Shown here one piece after another: positions 38,144-51,829 of a stretch of DNA of 64,000 nucleotides. Source of the stretch: Marisa cornuarietis (lineage: Eukaryota; Mollusca; Gastropoda; Architaenioglossa; Ampullariidae); the NCBI GenBank assembly GCA_004794655.1, contig SMMW01000617.1:13763501-13827500 (forward strand), given 5' to 3'. The notes beneath the pieces are model-generated. The model had not been told where the DNA came from. It made no database searches and saw nothing but the letters and a program-made list of their open reading frames with translations. Each line of letters begins with the position of its first letter. The first letter of the stretch is position 1. Position numbers and translations under genes: made by a program.

Positions 38144-41100
38144 ATGGCAGCCCTGCGGGTGATCGTTCTTGCATTAATATGTGTTCCAGCACTTTCAAGC
38201 GATGTTCCAGTTTTATTTTGGTCACCAAACAGGTGAAGTGAATCTTTTAATTAATGATTGCAAAGAACAACATATTTTTAAATTTAGATTTGAATTTACT
38301 CTTGACTTTTCGAAAATCTCTAAATCATAAGTGTAGAAATAATTTCGGGCATATATTATCATGAGTGTCGATAAACTCAATTTGTTCAAATACACATAGA
38401 AATTAATTTTTAAATCTGAATTGTCGAAAGTTTTGATAAGCAACTGGTTATGTCTAAAAATTATGGTGTTTATTTTCTAAGTTTTCGGTAAATAAGTTTA
38501 ATTTAAGACAGTGACTTAGAAGATTTAGGTGTAGTTGACTATTTGGACGGAATATGCCTACAACTGGTCGTGAACTTTATTTTTCTTTTTCATCTCAGAC
38601 CTTTAAGTGATCTGCCTCAAGCGCCTTCTGGAAGCAGCATCCCAGAAGATATTTTTCTCCAGAAATACCTAACGCCACTGACAGGAAAAGACAAGCAAGT
38701 GATCATAGCATTTCTTCAGGACAAAGTATGGCATGTTAGGGGTTGATATCATTAAAACCTTAGAACTCAAAACATTAGTGGAACACATATGAAATGTATA
38801 AGTGAATGGGGGTGGGGTAGAACAAACAAGAGAGGTTCTTTTCCTTTCATCAGGCTATACTTTCAAACCTGTCTTCAGGCGAATGTTTCTATGTCCTCCA
38901 TATCTCTTTCACTCTTTCATAGAGCTCTTTTTGTGGTGGTTTGTCTGCAAATCACATCACATCTAGAGAGAGCTAATAGTACCACAATCTGTGTAAAAGA
39001 GAACTAAAAAATTTGTATTAATTTTATTGTCTTTGTATCGCAAATGCATTCTCTTGGTAATGGGCCTTAATCTTTTTTCCCTTTTATTTAAAAATCAAAG
39101 GTTATCCTGCCTGTTCACTGTTTTGGACAAAAAAATACAAGACCATGTTTCTTTTTTCACAGTTGCACATCAATGATATCTCGAAGTATGCAGATGTATA
39201 CAACCCAGCAAGTAATGGTGGTGCATTCAAGAACATTAAGGTAAAGAAACAATGAAAACAGGTTTTGGGGGAAAGTTAGGTTGGTCAGTGATGACAAGGA
39301 TTTTACTTATCTCTCATTTGCACTCCTTTCTTCTGTTTAAGAGTAGAGTGGTATTGATGACTAAACATAATTTACATCTTTACAAATGAGAAAGTGTTTC
39401 TCATTAAATTGATAGTGACATTATTTATTTCACTATTTTAAAGTCCTAGTTAAGGGGAGGGAAACAGTGGAGGAATAATTCAAGATTACTTTGTGGGAAA
39501 ACATATTTCTAAAATTCTGACAATCAGTATTGGACTGGGTAAAAGACAGGAAGAAATACTGTAGCTTAAATGCAAAAATTAGAAATTATCCAGGGTGAAC
39601 AAGCATAAGGAAATATACATGACTGCATGCAGCCATCACACAAAACAGATAAGGCACTTTGATGATAATTTTGGTTGACATAGAATATGACTTAATCAAA
39701 TATTCATTAATTATAGTTTTGTAGTTTATCAAATATAAAACATCCGAAAGCAAATTGCTTGACAAGCAAGTCCAAAATGTTTATAATGGACTCCGATTTG
39801 ATGTTAGGGCTTCCTGGATTCTCATTTTTCTCTGGAGTTGCCTCATGTGCTTCATTCACATAAAGCTTTGGAGTCAATGAGCCATGATTTCCCAGGAGCA
39901 GTTCACAGAATTTCCTCGCCAGCTGATTTGGCTAACCTTGACCTCAGCAGTCCACAACACTACCTGCTTGTTGTGCAGTTGGAGTCAGTGGCTACAGCAA
40001 AGGATCCACAAACAACAATAGCTGCTAATGGTGACTGGGTTTTTTTTTATTACTTATTTCAGATGTCTGTTTTTATCAGAATGCAAACTTAATGGGAAAA
40101 GCAGGAAGAAGACATCTTTAAATGTGAATTCATAAACTGTTTTGATCTTTTTGATTTCTATATACCAATGATAAAATGGTATCCGAATACCTCTGGGAGT
40201 CAGTACTTAACAGTACTGTTACGATCATTACCTTGGCTGCTGTAGAGATATGGTCTGTGGTGTCTATTTCTTTCTAATGCCAAAAATGATCTACATTACT
40301 ATCCAGAGGCTCAGTTAAAGTATTTTAGTTGAAGTTTTTGACTTAAAAGTTCTTAATCATCTTGCTATGCTGAGTGCTTCTTGGCATGTTCTTGAAAAGT
40401 TTATTGCTACTGTATGCTATAGAGACATTACAATTTATCTTTATCAATTAAAAGGAAGTGGTGCAGAGTAATTTATACCGATATGGCAATTAATTTTTAA
40501 CTGATCATGGGTCTTAGTAAGTGGCTGAGCTGTTGGAAGTATTATGTTCTTTGCAGATGAAACAATTGGCAACATGGTTCAAAATCTGAAAGATAGAGGG
40601 ATCCAGTACACAGCACTGTATACAGCAGAGACATCAGAAGAGGTATGTGGGTCTCACTTGTGTGCATTTTCTCAATAGCAAGTGGCTTTATGAAAAAAAA
40701 TACCCATCCTTTTACAATTGGCAGTTCTAATCATACCAAAGTGGCAATATTCTAATCAGAATGAAAAGTTATTTTTGAATGACTTTTGTGTTCTTTGTAA
40801 GCTATCAATTCCCAAATCTCAGTTAAAAGTCAATGCATTTTGGTAGCAAGCTAATGACTGCACTACCCTTGATTAACCTGTTGGCATCTTTGAGTATAGT
40901 TTTGTGTTTGATGACTTAAATTAGCCATTATGTACATCACATTACTGATGTGGCTAGTGTAAAAAAGCAATTAAAAATAGGATAAGTAAGACCTTTGCTT
41001 TCATCAAAATGATGAACAAGTAGTTCAGGGTTTTATTTCATTACATTATATGTGGTTGTTGTAAACATGCCTGAGCCATTTAGTCCATGTCTCTTCCTTG

Positions 41101-44100
41101 TTTTAAGAGTGTGCTCTCTATGAGTGTGAATATGCGCTATAAAAATCTTCATTTATTATTATATTATTATTAAAAGTATGATAGATTCATGGGAGAAAAA
41201 TCTTAGGAGGATACAGGAGTTTCTTCTCTTATTCTGTGATCTGTTGTTACGTGGGGCACTTCATTCGAACAACTCAGCATTGTGTTGAGATCCACATTTA
41301 CTGCTACAGGTGTAAAATGTCAGCAAAGGATTAAATCTTTTAAAAAAGAGTTTATGTGTTAGCAGAGTGCAACCAAGCATTGTGCAAAGCATATTCATGC
41401 ACAGAACGTGAATAAAGAATTTCATCTTTTGAAAAAGAGAGCTAACATTTTTTTAGAAGACCGAGTGATCATCTGTCAGTGGCATTTGAAATTATTCCTG
41501 ATCTGTTGTTTCAGAAGTTACAGGAAGAGGCACACACTGGGCGACGGCTTTTGCAGACAGCATCAGATACCTTGACACCGGGATATTTCTTCAATGTGTC
41601 CTACATTGGCCCTAACAATGGGAGCAACTATTTGTTTGCCTACTTGAAGTCAATTTGGGTCTGCGTGTATTCTACTTGGGACAGAAACCATCAGCCAGTT
41701 TTCTGTCCATTCAACTTCACACTTTCTCAGTTCAAAGAGGATGATGTGTCCGTAGAATGGAATGAGAATTCGTCAAGCCTGATGTAAGTATTTTGCAGTT
41801 ATACATATGGCAGATGACTAGCACAGTAGGAAGGGTTTCCACTTCCATATTTTGTTTTTGAGTGGAATATGAAACTTTGGAGTTGTCCAGTGCTTTGAGT
41901 AAATTTTCATGTTATGCATCAATAAATGCGTTTGTGACTTTCTTAGACAATGGAACAAAGGTTGGCACTTAAATTGGCTCTCATAAGAAGCGCATATATA
42001 TATAAATACTCTGCCTCATCTAGGGAACAAGTGTTTTACTTGATTACAAGTATCTTTACGCAGTGCATCGTTCTTCCTCAACATTTGCTAACCTGAGAGG
42101 TTTTTCTGCAGTTTCAATTTTTTTTTTTATCTTTCTTGGATGCTCTTTAAACCTTTCTCCACTAACACATTTTCACATTCATACACTCTGTGTCACAAAG
42201 AGCGTTAATAGTCAATACAAAAAACATGGAGGCACAGACTGGTCCATAATATTACAGTACTGACTTAATCATATTTTACATGGAGATATTTGCAGTATAT
42301 GTACTGCTGTTTACTTGCATTATGTTTATGTTGTGTTTACAGATTTACTATGGACTTCACAGATGTTTTGTACAATTCATCAGACCACAATCTTGAGTCC
42401 TGCAACATCACAATCATGTGAGTATTCTTTGCTTCTAGGATGTGCTTCACAAAACACATTACAAACTTCATTATATTTTTGATCATGTTGGTGCCACTTG
42501 CTTTAGATTGCATATTATTTGCCATCTTAGGTTTGCAGTTATAGATTGTGAATTAAAGCAAATTTGTAAAATGTTTGTAATTATACCTATATATATATAT
42601 ATAAGACATTTTTTGAAACTACTACTGTCTGGGGAAAAATAGATTTGCAAACAACTCTCCTGTAATCTTTTACCATTTATGCACAAAATTGAATCATTTT
42701 AGCTGTGTTTTCTCATTCCTAATGTTATTCACATAAAAATATGGTGGATTTCAACAAGATTATATCATCATAGTTGGGGGAAGGGGCGTGAACAAGAGTA
42801 TTTCAGTTTATTACTTAGTTTATTCCTTGTTACTCTTCCAGGAGCATAGGGCCGCAACAAGCTTATTACTAAGTCATCTTCATATCTTGGTGGTACACTA
42901 GAGACCTTCATTTTTGTCTGTCAGCTGCGTTAACTATTAGCTGTTAGCTACATGTCAGTTTCGGCTCCTTCAGTTTTTTGTCAACTGATTTTTGCCTGCA
43001 TCAGTCATTTTCATTCTTCACACAGAGCCTAGTCATCTCCATCTTCTCTTTTAGATTATGGTTGGAATATTTGTGCAGATGGCTTTTACGAGGATTTCCT
43101 TTTTGGGGATTATGATCACCCAAGCAATGTTGAAGATTTTCCCCAGGCATTTCTTTTGGAAGGTTCCAGTTTTTGCAAATATTTTCCAGTATCCACTCCC
43201 ATAGAGTTAGACTGGAAAGACATTGCTTTTTTTATCTTAATTTTATATTCTTGCTTAAAACTTGTGACCTACAGACTTTTTTTTAAAAGCATTTCAAAGC
43301 CGATTTGCTTATCTCCATTTGTTTTCACGAGAATGCGAAGATATGTACATTCACAAACACTTCTATATTTTAGTTTTAATGGCTTCTCTTGGTATTCTGT
43401 CATATCTATCTTGCTTATGCTTACTTAAAATTCTGTTTTAGATTGTTGATCTTCTCCTATACAACCTTGTGTTGGCTAAATAGTGTAACAATGGGATTTG
43501 CATAATTTAAGTCTTTGGTATACTGACATAAGTGTCCAACAGATTCCTCTTTTTTTTTTTTTTTGCTTCATAAGCCAGTCCATGGCCAATGTGAACATGG
43601 ATGGGGAGACACTGATTCCCTGTGTGACACTTGGTGTAATATTGAATTTTTCTGTAAGCTTACTGTTCCTGCAAACCAGTTGACTATAAAAATCTGCATA
43701 TTGTGCTCTTGTTACATTTACTATTTGATGTTGTATTCCATATGGCAAATGATTTTCCACACTTACATAGTGTAGATAGTGATGCATCATTCTGTGCTCT
43801 TTTATATAACCAGCTTTAAGGTAAAGATTTGATCACTGCATGACTTACCTTTTCTTAAGTCTGCTTGTTATTACCAGTTGATGTCAACCTTTTCGAAATA
43901 ATTCAACTGAAGAGTTTGCTTGATAACAGAGTAATGGCTCACCAGCTGTAGCTGTTCCCTAAGTCACCTTTTGTTGTTTTATTTTGGCAATTTGAAGACT
44001 GTACCCTTCTTCCATATTTCTGGTGTTGTGTATCCAATATTTTCTGGATGATCTTGCAGAGAAACAACAGGATTTCTTCTACCTCCTTAAACATTTTCTC

Positions 44101-45621
44101 ATGCAAAGCAGGGTCAGCTTTCATGTTTGAATGCCCTTGGAACTTTGTTTCCCAGCTGTTGAAACTCCATTTCCCTCGTCCACCTCTCCATTGCCGTCAT
44201 TTTTTGGACTGTCTCTAGTCTCTGCTTCTGTTTTTCTTTTGATGAAGTGAATTGTTAGTCTAATGTGCTGGCACAATGTAAAACTCATCTAACACATTGC
44301 TAGTCTAATGTCCTACCTGCTATGAACTGGTGAACATTTGTCTGCTCCCGTGACCTGTCTGACATAGGAGACACTAGCAGGAGCTAATACTCCAGTCAAC
44401 ATATCACTAAGGTACAACAAAATAATAAGACCTCATGACCATATTAAAGTGGTGATCCATGAGGGGAAGGAAGGGTATTTTAATAACAGCAGCTAGTACC
44501 ACACAGATGGTTTCATCCCTTTGTACCATTACAATTATTTGAGCCTGTAATTGTCACATTTGAGGAAAATTGTTAATATTCATTTTTCAAAAACTTACAC
44601 CATTTTCAAATGTGTTTTCTCAGGTTGCCTATGAAAATTGATATAGATCGTTATGTCTTTGGAGATGCAACTCTGTCTGTGGTTGGCTCTAATATTTCAC
44701 TGGTCAATGAAGTGATGGCTACCGATGGATACGACAGCATTGTTTCAATCTTGTATTCATACCACTGCACGGAAATGGTTTTCCGTGGTGCTGATGTCAA
44801 CAATGCAACTGTCCCGTATGGGCGATTCATCCTCCATGGCTTTCAGGTATTGGTCATAACATGCTGTTAATTACAGAAATCCCTGAAGTTTGTCTTTCTT
44901 TTTTTTTTATTGCTTTCAGTCTGTGTGTTTTTAAATAATTTTAAATTATAAACAATAATGCAATTTAAAACATTCTTTTAAATAATCAAGGAGCATAGTC
45001 ATGTTTCTTTACATGCCCATCTACATATGCAAGCTCTCTATTTCTCTTTCTTGCTTGCTCTTGCACACACACACTGCAAAGTTGCTATGGCTAAAATTTG
45101 TTCTGTGTCAGGGTGGATAAACCTATCCAGTGTCTTAAAACTATAAATTTTTCCAGTGGTGTAGAATCTTTTCCAATGCTTAAATCATTTTTAGTTCATG
45201 CTTGCTCACTGCTGCTGAAAATATCATCCACCTATGTCACCGCATTTCTCCACCAGCGAGGCAGGCAGCAAATGAATAATGAAACAGGAAAAAAAGTGGT
45301 ATAATTGTGGTTGTTTTTTTGTGAATGAAATTTCAATAATCAATTAGAATTATTGAAATTTGATTGGTTTAGTATGTCTTCTTAACATCTGTTTTTTTCT
45401 TTGTATGTTTTCAGATCCAGCCAAATGCAACAACACAGGTCTTCTCACTATCTCAGGATTGTGTCGGATGGATGACAACAGCCATATGGATGGCACTTTT
45501 TCCTCTCCTGATATGTATAATCATTGTGTACTTTGGCTTGTACATGATCCTGTCACTCTCAACCAATGACCGCTTTGATGATCCAAAGGGCAAGCAGCTA
45601 GTCATAAATGCTCAAGAGTAA
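38144..45621 (+). CDS. ATP6AP1: V-type proton ATPase accessory subunit S1 (Ac45)
   Basis: Nine coding exons: 38144-38232, 38599-38725, 39163-39240, 39808-40030, 40557-40642, 41515-41783, 42343-42417, 44624-44846, 45415-45621 (stop TAA). The joined protein is about 458 residues (human is 470). It starts with a signal peptide (MAALRVIVLALICVPALSS) followed by DVPVLFWSP. It keeps the luminal domain (FLQDK...; NDETIGNMVQNLK) and several N-x-S/T sites. It ends with a single membrane span (WMTTAIWMALFPLLICIIIV then YFGLYMILSLSTNDRFDD), the family signature. Ac45 is a type I membrane protein that helps assemble and target the V-ATPase. All introns are GT-AG and all phases agree. Exon 4 uses the weaker acceptor GATGTTAG, which keeps the aligned residues GFLDSHFSLELPHV. 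Confidence 0.97.
41075..41175 (+). repeat. LINE-like 3' tail remnant in ATP6AP1 intron 5
   Basis: GTCCATGTCTCTTCCTTGTT, then TATGCGCTATAAAAATCTTC and ATTATTATT. It aligns with 13055-13145 and with the tails at 55510-55580 and 59340-59400. Confidence 0.55.
42835..44200 (-). mobile_element. Degraded non-LTR retrotransposon (reverse transcriptase) in ATP6AP1 intron 7
   Basis: Minus-strand pieces in order: MKADPALHEKMFKEV near 44120; VTQGISVSPSMFTLAMDWLM then GICWTLMS near 43620-43530, matching the G(V)RQGC.LSP.LF...IDW(I/V)M....GI.WTL motif; VCECTYLRILVKTNGD near 43340; and FQKKCLGKIFNIAW near 43160, matching the FQMKCLR.I..I.W segment. Frameshifts separate every piece. It is the same broad endonuclease-RT type as at 60-905. 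Confidence 0.72.
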
Positions 45622-46285
45622 AACCCATACCACGTCGACCAGGTGGTCTCTGGGGGACCTACACATTCACTGAGACCATGAAACAACAGCTGCAAGGCTG
45701 CTCTGATGATCACTATATAAGTCTCTTGTTCCCTTGACCCCTGGCAAATTGAATATTGAGTTGACTGCTGGCTTTGTTGCAGGATGTACTGACCTTCGGA
45801 AAGCATTGCCATGGATTTATGTAGGCAAAAGTAATTGTGACTCTTCAAAACTCTGCTTATTCAAGAAACACAATTCCCTAATAATTATTTCACTCTGTGT
45901 GTTACTATGTCAGGGTTAAAAGCAGAAAGCCAGTAGCTAGAATCCTGATATTTGAGCCTCGATGTTTACACTTTGGTACCCATTAGGTACACTGTACTTC
46001 GCCCAGCTGCTAAGTGAGTACTTGACTCCTTAGTTAAAGAAGATAAGGGAGCTAGAGAAAGGAGATGGGCACCACCTTCACAAAAATGCTGACCCTGAAA
46101 AAAAGTGGGGCCTCGTTAGTATGCAAGCCTGTGTGGGTGGGATTAGGGAGTATCACTCTTCAGTGACTGAATGATTATGGGACTACACTTAACCATTTTA
46201 TATGTCAGACTGATGATACCTTTGAAGAAGTTAAATAATGGAAAGGCTGCTTTGTGTGTCATGAAATATTTGCAAAAGTTAACAA

Positions 46286-46291
46286 AATAAA
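46286..46291 (+). terminator. ATP6AP1 poly(A) signal (AATAAA)
   Basis: The first AATAAA downstream of the stop codon, about 665 bp away, predicting a 3' UTR of roughly 690 bases. Confidence 0.7.
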
Positions 46292-47919
46292 GAACAATTT
46301 GTTTCAGCCTGTCTTTTCCCACATTTGTTAAGTATAGAGACTTACATCCTGAGACATGGAAATTATTTGATAAAAGATCACCCCTACAACATTTTGTTTT
46401 TGTTTTTTAATGGCTCAGTCCTGCCAAAATCTGATTTAAAAAAAATAGGTGTAGTATATGCAAGTTATGAGACTGAAGCAAAAGATTTCTAGAGGGGAGT
46501 AATTTATGCATCATTTCATTATCACCATGCGTGCCATTGCCAGTTCGTTCCAGACTTTTGTGGAGATTTTAAGTTTTGTCCTCTCTAATTCCTTTGCTCA
46601 TTTCTTGACACCAGCTGCTTCATTCTCACCCCTTCTCCATAGCTAAAAGACATTTTCTTACTAATGAAAATGGTTTATAAGACAGCATTATACAAATCTT
46701 ATTTGTTAAAAATAGATTTTGATGTCTTTGTATCCTAGCATATAGTATCTTTAACATTTGTATCACAGTATCACAATATAAGCGCATGTAGTTAAAATCT
46801 GGTTTCAGTTATTAATAGCATTTGTTTGCACTAGTTTTATTCAATCCTGTAAAGAGTTTAAAATAATCAGGTAAAGTAGAATTATAAAATGAGACACAAG
46901 AAGATGATGGGCCTCTATTATCCGCTTTAGTGAACCTATTTGGTTGTTGGCAAAGATGTATTTTTACGAATTTTTGAGAAACAACTGACTGACAAAATAA
47001 CAGGAAAAAATTCTGTCTGTGGATTGTCTTCAGCATCAGCTAAGCATCACTTATCAACTGTTTAATGTCAAACAAGGAAGAGATAAGAGTGTCTTATTCA
47101 CATGGAATAAGAGCAACATGAGGTAGTTATGGTCATATATTTAACGCTTGTTTAAAAAAAAACACACAGCCTTGTGACATTCCAGGCCTGAGTCAAAGTA
47201 AGTAGAAAGATGATTTAAACAATAAACACTTTTCAAACAGCAACTACTCCTTTCATACTTTATTTATGAGATTGAAACAAGATGATTGTGTAAGTGCTTA
47301 CATACTTCATGAACACTCATTGTTTTTTTGTATTTTGGCGAGCGGTTCACTGTGCAAGTAAGAGAGACATTCAGGCATGTATAAACCTAATAATGCATAC
47401 ACACATTTATATACATGCATAAACATTGTGGATGACAATATTATCTTTTACTGACTTGTTTATTTATTGTTCTTATTTGTTGACAACAATGGATAATGGT
47501 TGACTTGCTACAACCTTTTCTACTATTTACCTTTTCGTCAAAGAAAAATTCCATGCATCTAAAACTACATTACACCAAACCCAAGAGCTAAAAAAAGGAG
47601 ATACACCTTCCCTCAAGAACTTACCTGGGCATGCATTCACACACGAGAAAAACATGATTAAATAATGTAGACTAATATTAATGCCCTAAAGTGATTAGAA
47701 TAAATTGGTCTCAATGTGCACATAAACCAACTAAATTTTGCAAAACATATGTTCAAATGCCCATCAATGCAACCATTAAGATATTCTGTGGACGTAAGAT
47801 GGATCAGACCTGTTTATAACCAGAGCAAATGCTGACTTGGCCTTGCATCCTGTAAGCTCAGCTTTTGTCAAGAATCCAGTGAGACAATATATGTAATCAA
47901 AGATCTTAATGCACCATGT
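46292..47919. other. Convergent intergenic spacer
   Basis: AT-rich DNA between the 3' ends of ATP6AP1 (+) and the EF-hand gene (-). No coding signal was recognised. Minus-strand AATAAA candidates occur near 47460 and 47262; another overlaps the EF-hand gene stop codon. Confidence 0.6.
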
Positions 47920-50612
47920 TTATTCAGCAAGATGGGGTGCAAAGGCCTGCACAAATGGATTCTGCTTGTCCTGCCCCAGAATGAAATCGACCCACCCACC
48001 AACATATTCCTGATAGTTTAGTTTGCCATCTTTGTCAAGGTCCATCAAAGTGAAGGCTGTGTTTACCAGTTCTGGATAATCATACCCAAAGCATCTCATG
48101 GCTACCTGCATCTCAGACTTTGTGATGAAAGAGTCCTTGTCATGATCAAACACCTGTTGGACATTGAGAGATGGTCTTGTGATCAGAAGATTACATATAC
48201 GAAAACATCAGATATCTTCTTATTTGATTCTGAGTGCTGCCTACTGTTAGAATGAATTAACAATTATTACGTGGTTCTGCTGATGACATTTTAAATTCTA
48301 AATAGATGCCAATATCTAGAAGTGGCAGTAACCACATGGCACAAGGATTTACCAAATTACACAGAAGAGTTTCACGTATGTCTTATGGTTTCAGTTTCAC
48401 CTAGTGTTGCCTCAAGTCTCCTCTCTTAACTAGTGTGAACTCCAAGCACTACTCAAGCTTGGACATTTGTGTAGAAGCTTACTTCTTACTGTATGGATAT
48501 TAATTGGCTGCATAAACATAAAATGACCATGTTCCAGCTACTGGTATAATGTATCAAAGGACAGAATCATTGCAAGTGATAAAATCTTTTACTTGCTTAG
48601 TACCTCAAAAAATGTGCCAACCATTTTCTCCAGGCTTTCTTTGGCCAGTTCTGGATGAGCTGTAATAAGCTGTCCATAGGCACTTGTAAAGTCATCTTCT
48701 GTGATTTTGGTGCCTGATTTTATCATGTCCACCATGTTGACCACTAGTGGCATCTTCTGCTTCATCTCCTCAATCCTCTCTTGCTCTTTGTTCATGTCCA
48801 TCACTATGGCCCAGCCATTAACTAGCCAATCCTGGATCTCAATGCTTTTTTCTCCTGTTAGTTTGTATTCCTTAAAAAAAAAAGTTCTATATTTTAAGTA
48901 AAAAAGAAATGATGATGATGATGTCCATTTATAACACGCAGGTATTCATTCAGAATAATGCTTATTGCACAGCAAAAACAGAAGAGAAGAAAAAAATAAA
49001 ACAACAGGAAAGTAAAAAAAAAATAAAGACAGAAGTGTTGCTTGGTTGATTAAGTCCGTCTCAAGTAAACAAATGGGTCTTCAGTTTTTTTTCTGAAACG
49101 TGGATGCTGAGGTGATGGTGGACAATGACGATGGCAGGGCATTCCACAGCTTTTTTTTGAAGGCCCTGGCTCCAGTGCGCTTCTTATTTGTGTCTTCCAC
49201 TGCAGGGAGACAGAAGCGTGACTGGGAGCCAGAGCGCAGGCCACATGACGGCTGGTAAGGAGGAACTATCTCTTGCAAATAGTCAGGAGCAGTTTTGAAC
49301 GCAGGACTAAGCAATCGAAAGCACTTTGTGGTCAATGCGCTTGTTCACTGGAAGCCAGTGAAGGCTCTGTAGCTTAGGGGTGATGTGCTCAGTGGACGAC
49401 TTTGCACGGGTGACAATCCCGGCGGCTGTGTTCTGAACTCTTTGGAGTCGATCCAACTGCGTAGCAGGTATACCCCATAATGCACTGTTACAGTAGTCTA
49501 TAATGGACGTGAATGTGCCGTAAGCTTTCATATTTTAACATGCTAGCATTTCTACACTACTCGGGTGAAAGGGCACTTGCTGTGTGTCTATCATGCAGGA
49601 TGAAAAGAAAATGAAGAATACAACAGTTAAATTCATTAATTATTATAGGCTTTCCTGCATTAGTCAGCAATTTGTTGCTTGTCATTTGACTTAATGTCCA
49701 GGTGTGTTTGACTTACCTGAGGGAATTATTCTAATTGAAGGAGGATGCTGTGAAGATTACAATGCACATCATTGGCCATACACAATAATAGTAACAATGA
49801 GAATTGATGCAGCGCGTTTCTCTACTTAATAGAAGGCTCAATGAGCTTTACAAAAGAAAGGCTAATATACAAAGACGGACACAAGACACAAAAACAAAAC
49901 AGACATAGACACATCGACAACCATAAACACAAGACAGAAAAACCTGCACACACAGCATTTTTGTGCATCTGTTAATACTTCTTTTAGTCCCTAAACATAT
50001 TGCCGATATGATGGCAAAGGAATAATTCACGAAAGAATAAGAAAACCCACAACTTTCAACAGTCGTTAAGATCAAGCTACAGATAAGGCCGCAGCAGCAA
50101 CACCCCCCACCACCACACACACACACACATATCCCTCCCAGACAAGATCTGCTGAAAAGGTCTGAACAGAAGTAACCGTCCTCAGGTTACATACAGGCTA
50201 CTACCAACTTTATGGACTGGTCCTTCAGACAGTGACCATTCCAGACGGGCAACCAGATTCCACCCCATGCGCTCTGCGTAGGCCCGTTGCATGACGGCTG
50301 ATTCGCTATAGTGAGATTTAATTGAATCTGTTCTAAGGTGACACTCGTGGCGCAAAAAAAGCTGCAGCCAGGAGAACCTGCAGCGGATTTGGTCCGAGGA
50401 AAAGTGGTTTCGGAGGGGGGGGGTCCATTGATAAGGCAGTGATCGAGGAAAAAGTACCTATCACTTACCTTCACAAAGTGTTCAGCGATAGACTGAAAGT
50501 CATCTCGACACATGCAGCCATCTTTGCCTACATCAATCATTTTGAACCAGACCCTGATTTTGCCTTCTGTAAAGGCCGTGAATTTAATATCGTCGACTTT
50601 CGTCGTTCCCAT
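47920..50612 (-). CDS. EF-hand calcium-binding protein, sarcoplasmic calcium-binding protein / calexcitin type
   Basis: Three phase-0 exons on the minus strand: 50612-50469, 48870-48604, 48153-47920 (stop TAA), giving about 214 residues starting MGTTKVDDIKFTAFTEGKIR. The exon 2/3 junction reads FFE|VFDHDKDSFITKSE, which rebuilds the helix before an EF loop; the donor is GTACTAAG. The third and fourth EF loops, DHDKDSFITKSE and DLDKDGKLNYQE, have the calcium ligands in place. The first loop, DVGKDGCMCRDD, is atypical and the second (IKSGTKITEDDF) has no proper loop. Invertebrate proteins of this type are small cytosolic calcium buffers or sensors of about 190 residues. The start codon could lie further upstream in another exon. 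A LINE fragment fills part of intron 1. Confidence 0.87.
48905..49545 (-). mobile_element. CR1/L2-like LINE 3' fragment in intron 1 of the EF-hand gene
   Basis: The minus strand reads IIDYCNSALWGIPATQLDRL then QRVQNTAAGIVTRAKSS, LQSLHWLPVNKRIDHKVLSI, QEIVPPYQPSCGLRSGSQSR and KKLWNALPSSLSTI. These are the conserved C-terminal RT segments of CR1/L2 elements. One frame change occurs near 49310. The 3' end is marked by GTTATAAATGG and a short (ATC)n tail at 48909-48925. Confidence 0.9.
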
Positions 50613-51300
50613 TTGGCCGGTTTTAGACAACGGCACAGAACAGAACTCGTCTCTTGAAGAAGCAGGAATTGACTACAACTGTTGCGGTTTTTTGCCGCTT
50701 CTCTAATGTGTTCCAATTAATCTGATAATTATGTTGTTTTAGGCACTGATCGCTCGATCACGACAGAGTGAAAAACACAGCGTTGTTTAGAAAATAGTTT
50801 AGCAGATCACTATACGAGTCAATTAAATCCTGCACCTATAGGTTCTGCGCTCTTCAAGATCCCCAGAAGACTGGGAAACACCACGCCAGTATGTCCAAGC
50901 TAATGTTGGATCGAATCATGGTCCAGGGGTTATAAAGGTGCTTAGAACCATAAAAAAATAATAAATGCGATGTCTCTGTATTGTGTATGCGGGTTAAGGA
51001 GGGAAGGGAGGTGTCTTCATATCACCCTGATCCTCTCACTGTTTCCTAACACACACGTACGTTGAATAAGCACGCGCACATGTGTCCCAGCGTTAGACTG
51101 ACGTAGTACAGGATGCTATAGTCTTTGGGATCAACCACTCGTCACGGCATTCTGTTCCTGCAGGCATCAAAAAAAAAAAAAAAAAATGCAGGTTCCATCG
51201 ACTGGCACCGTGAATGTAAGGTACAGCTAGAATGGATATGGAGCAAAAGAGGATATTGTCTATCTGATTTCCTTTATCTCCAGTCGCTCTTAACGTTTTC
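50613..51300. other. Upstream region of the EF-hand gene
   Basis: No coding sequence was recognised. The promoter and any 5' non-coding exon should lie here, but no TATA box or initiator was identified with confidence. Confidence 0.4.
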
Positions 51301-51690
51301 CGGACTCTCAAATCTGAACATGTCACACCTTCTTCTTCACTCTCTTCATTGGCTAACAATTAAAGCTAGAATAGACTGCAAGCTCTCACCTCTATGCTAT
51401 TGATTCTTTGATAGCTCCTTCCCTCTCTTTTACTGAAATATTGTCTGTTCATATTCCTGCTCAAAACCTTCGCTCCTCATCAGACTCCCGCATTCTATCC
51501 CCCGACCCCACCCCCCACCCCCCGCCAAAGACAGTCACATACGGACAACGGACGTTCTCCCTCTGTGCTTTGGAGCAGTGGAAGTCTCTTCAACATTACA
51601 TTCGCCACTTTGACTCGAAGGCTACCTTCAAACGCTCTCTGAAAGCATATTTGTTTGCAAAGTACTGTCCCTGAATTCCTATTGCAATAC
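51300..51690 (+). mobile_element. CR1/L2-like LINE 3' fragment
   Basis: The plus strand reads LLHSLHWLTIKARIDCKLSP, then SFTEILSVHIPAQNLRSSSD, VTYGQRTFSLCALEQWKSL and ATFKRSLKAYLFAKYCP. It belongs to the same subfamily as 60925-61690 (shared KARIDCKLS, FTEILSVH, AQNL, SSSDSRIL). Confidence 0.9.
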
Positions 51691-51829
51691 TGTCATGTGC
51701 ATCATTATGTATATAGCTATTCCATCCCTACACTGTTTACAATCCTTATATCCCTAATCCCTTGCATTACATTCTACTCCATAACTCTTCATCTCCTGTG
51801 TTACCTGAGCTGATTTCCCTCTCTCATAT

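Noticed and set aside
38543..38746. Open frame starting inside intron 1 of ATP6AP1
   Set aside because: Only the part from 38599 is exon 2; the upstream Met is intronic.
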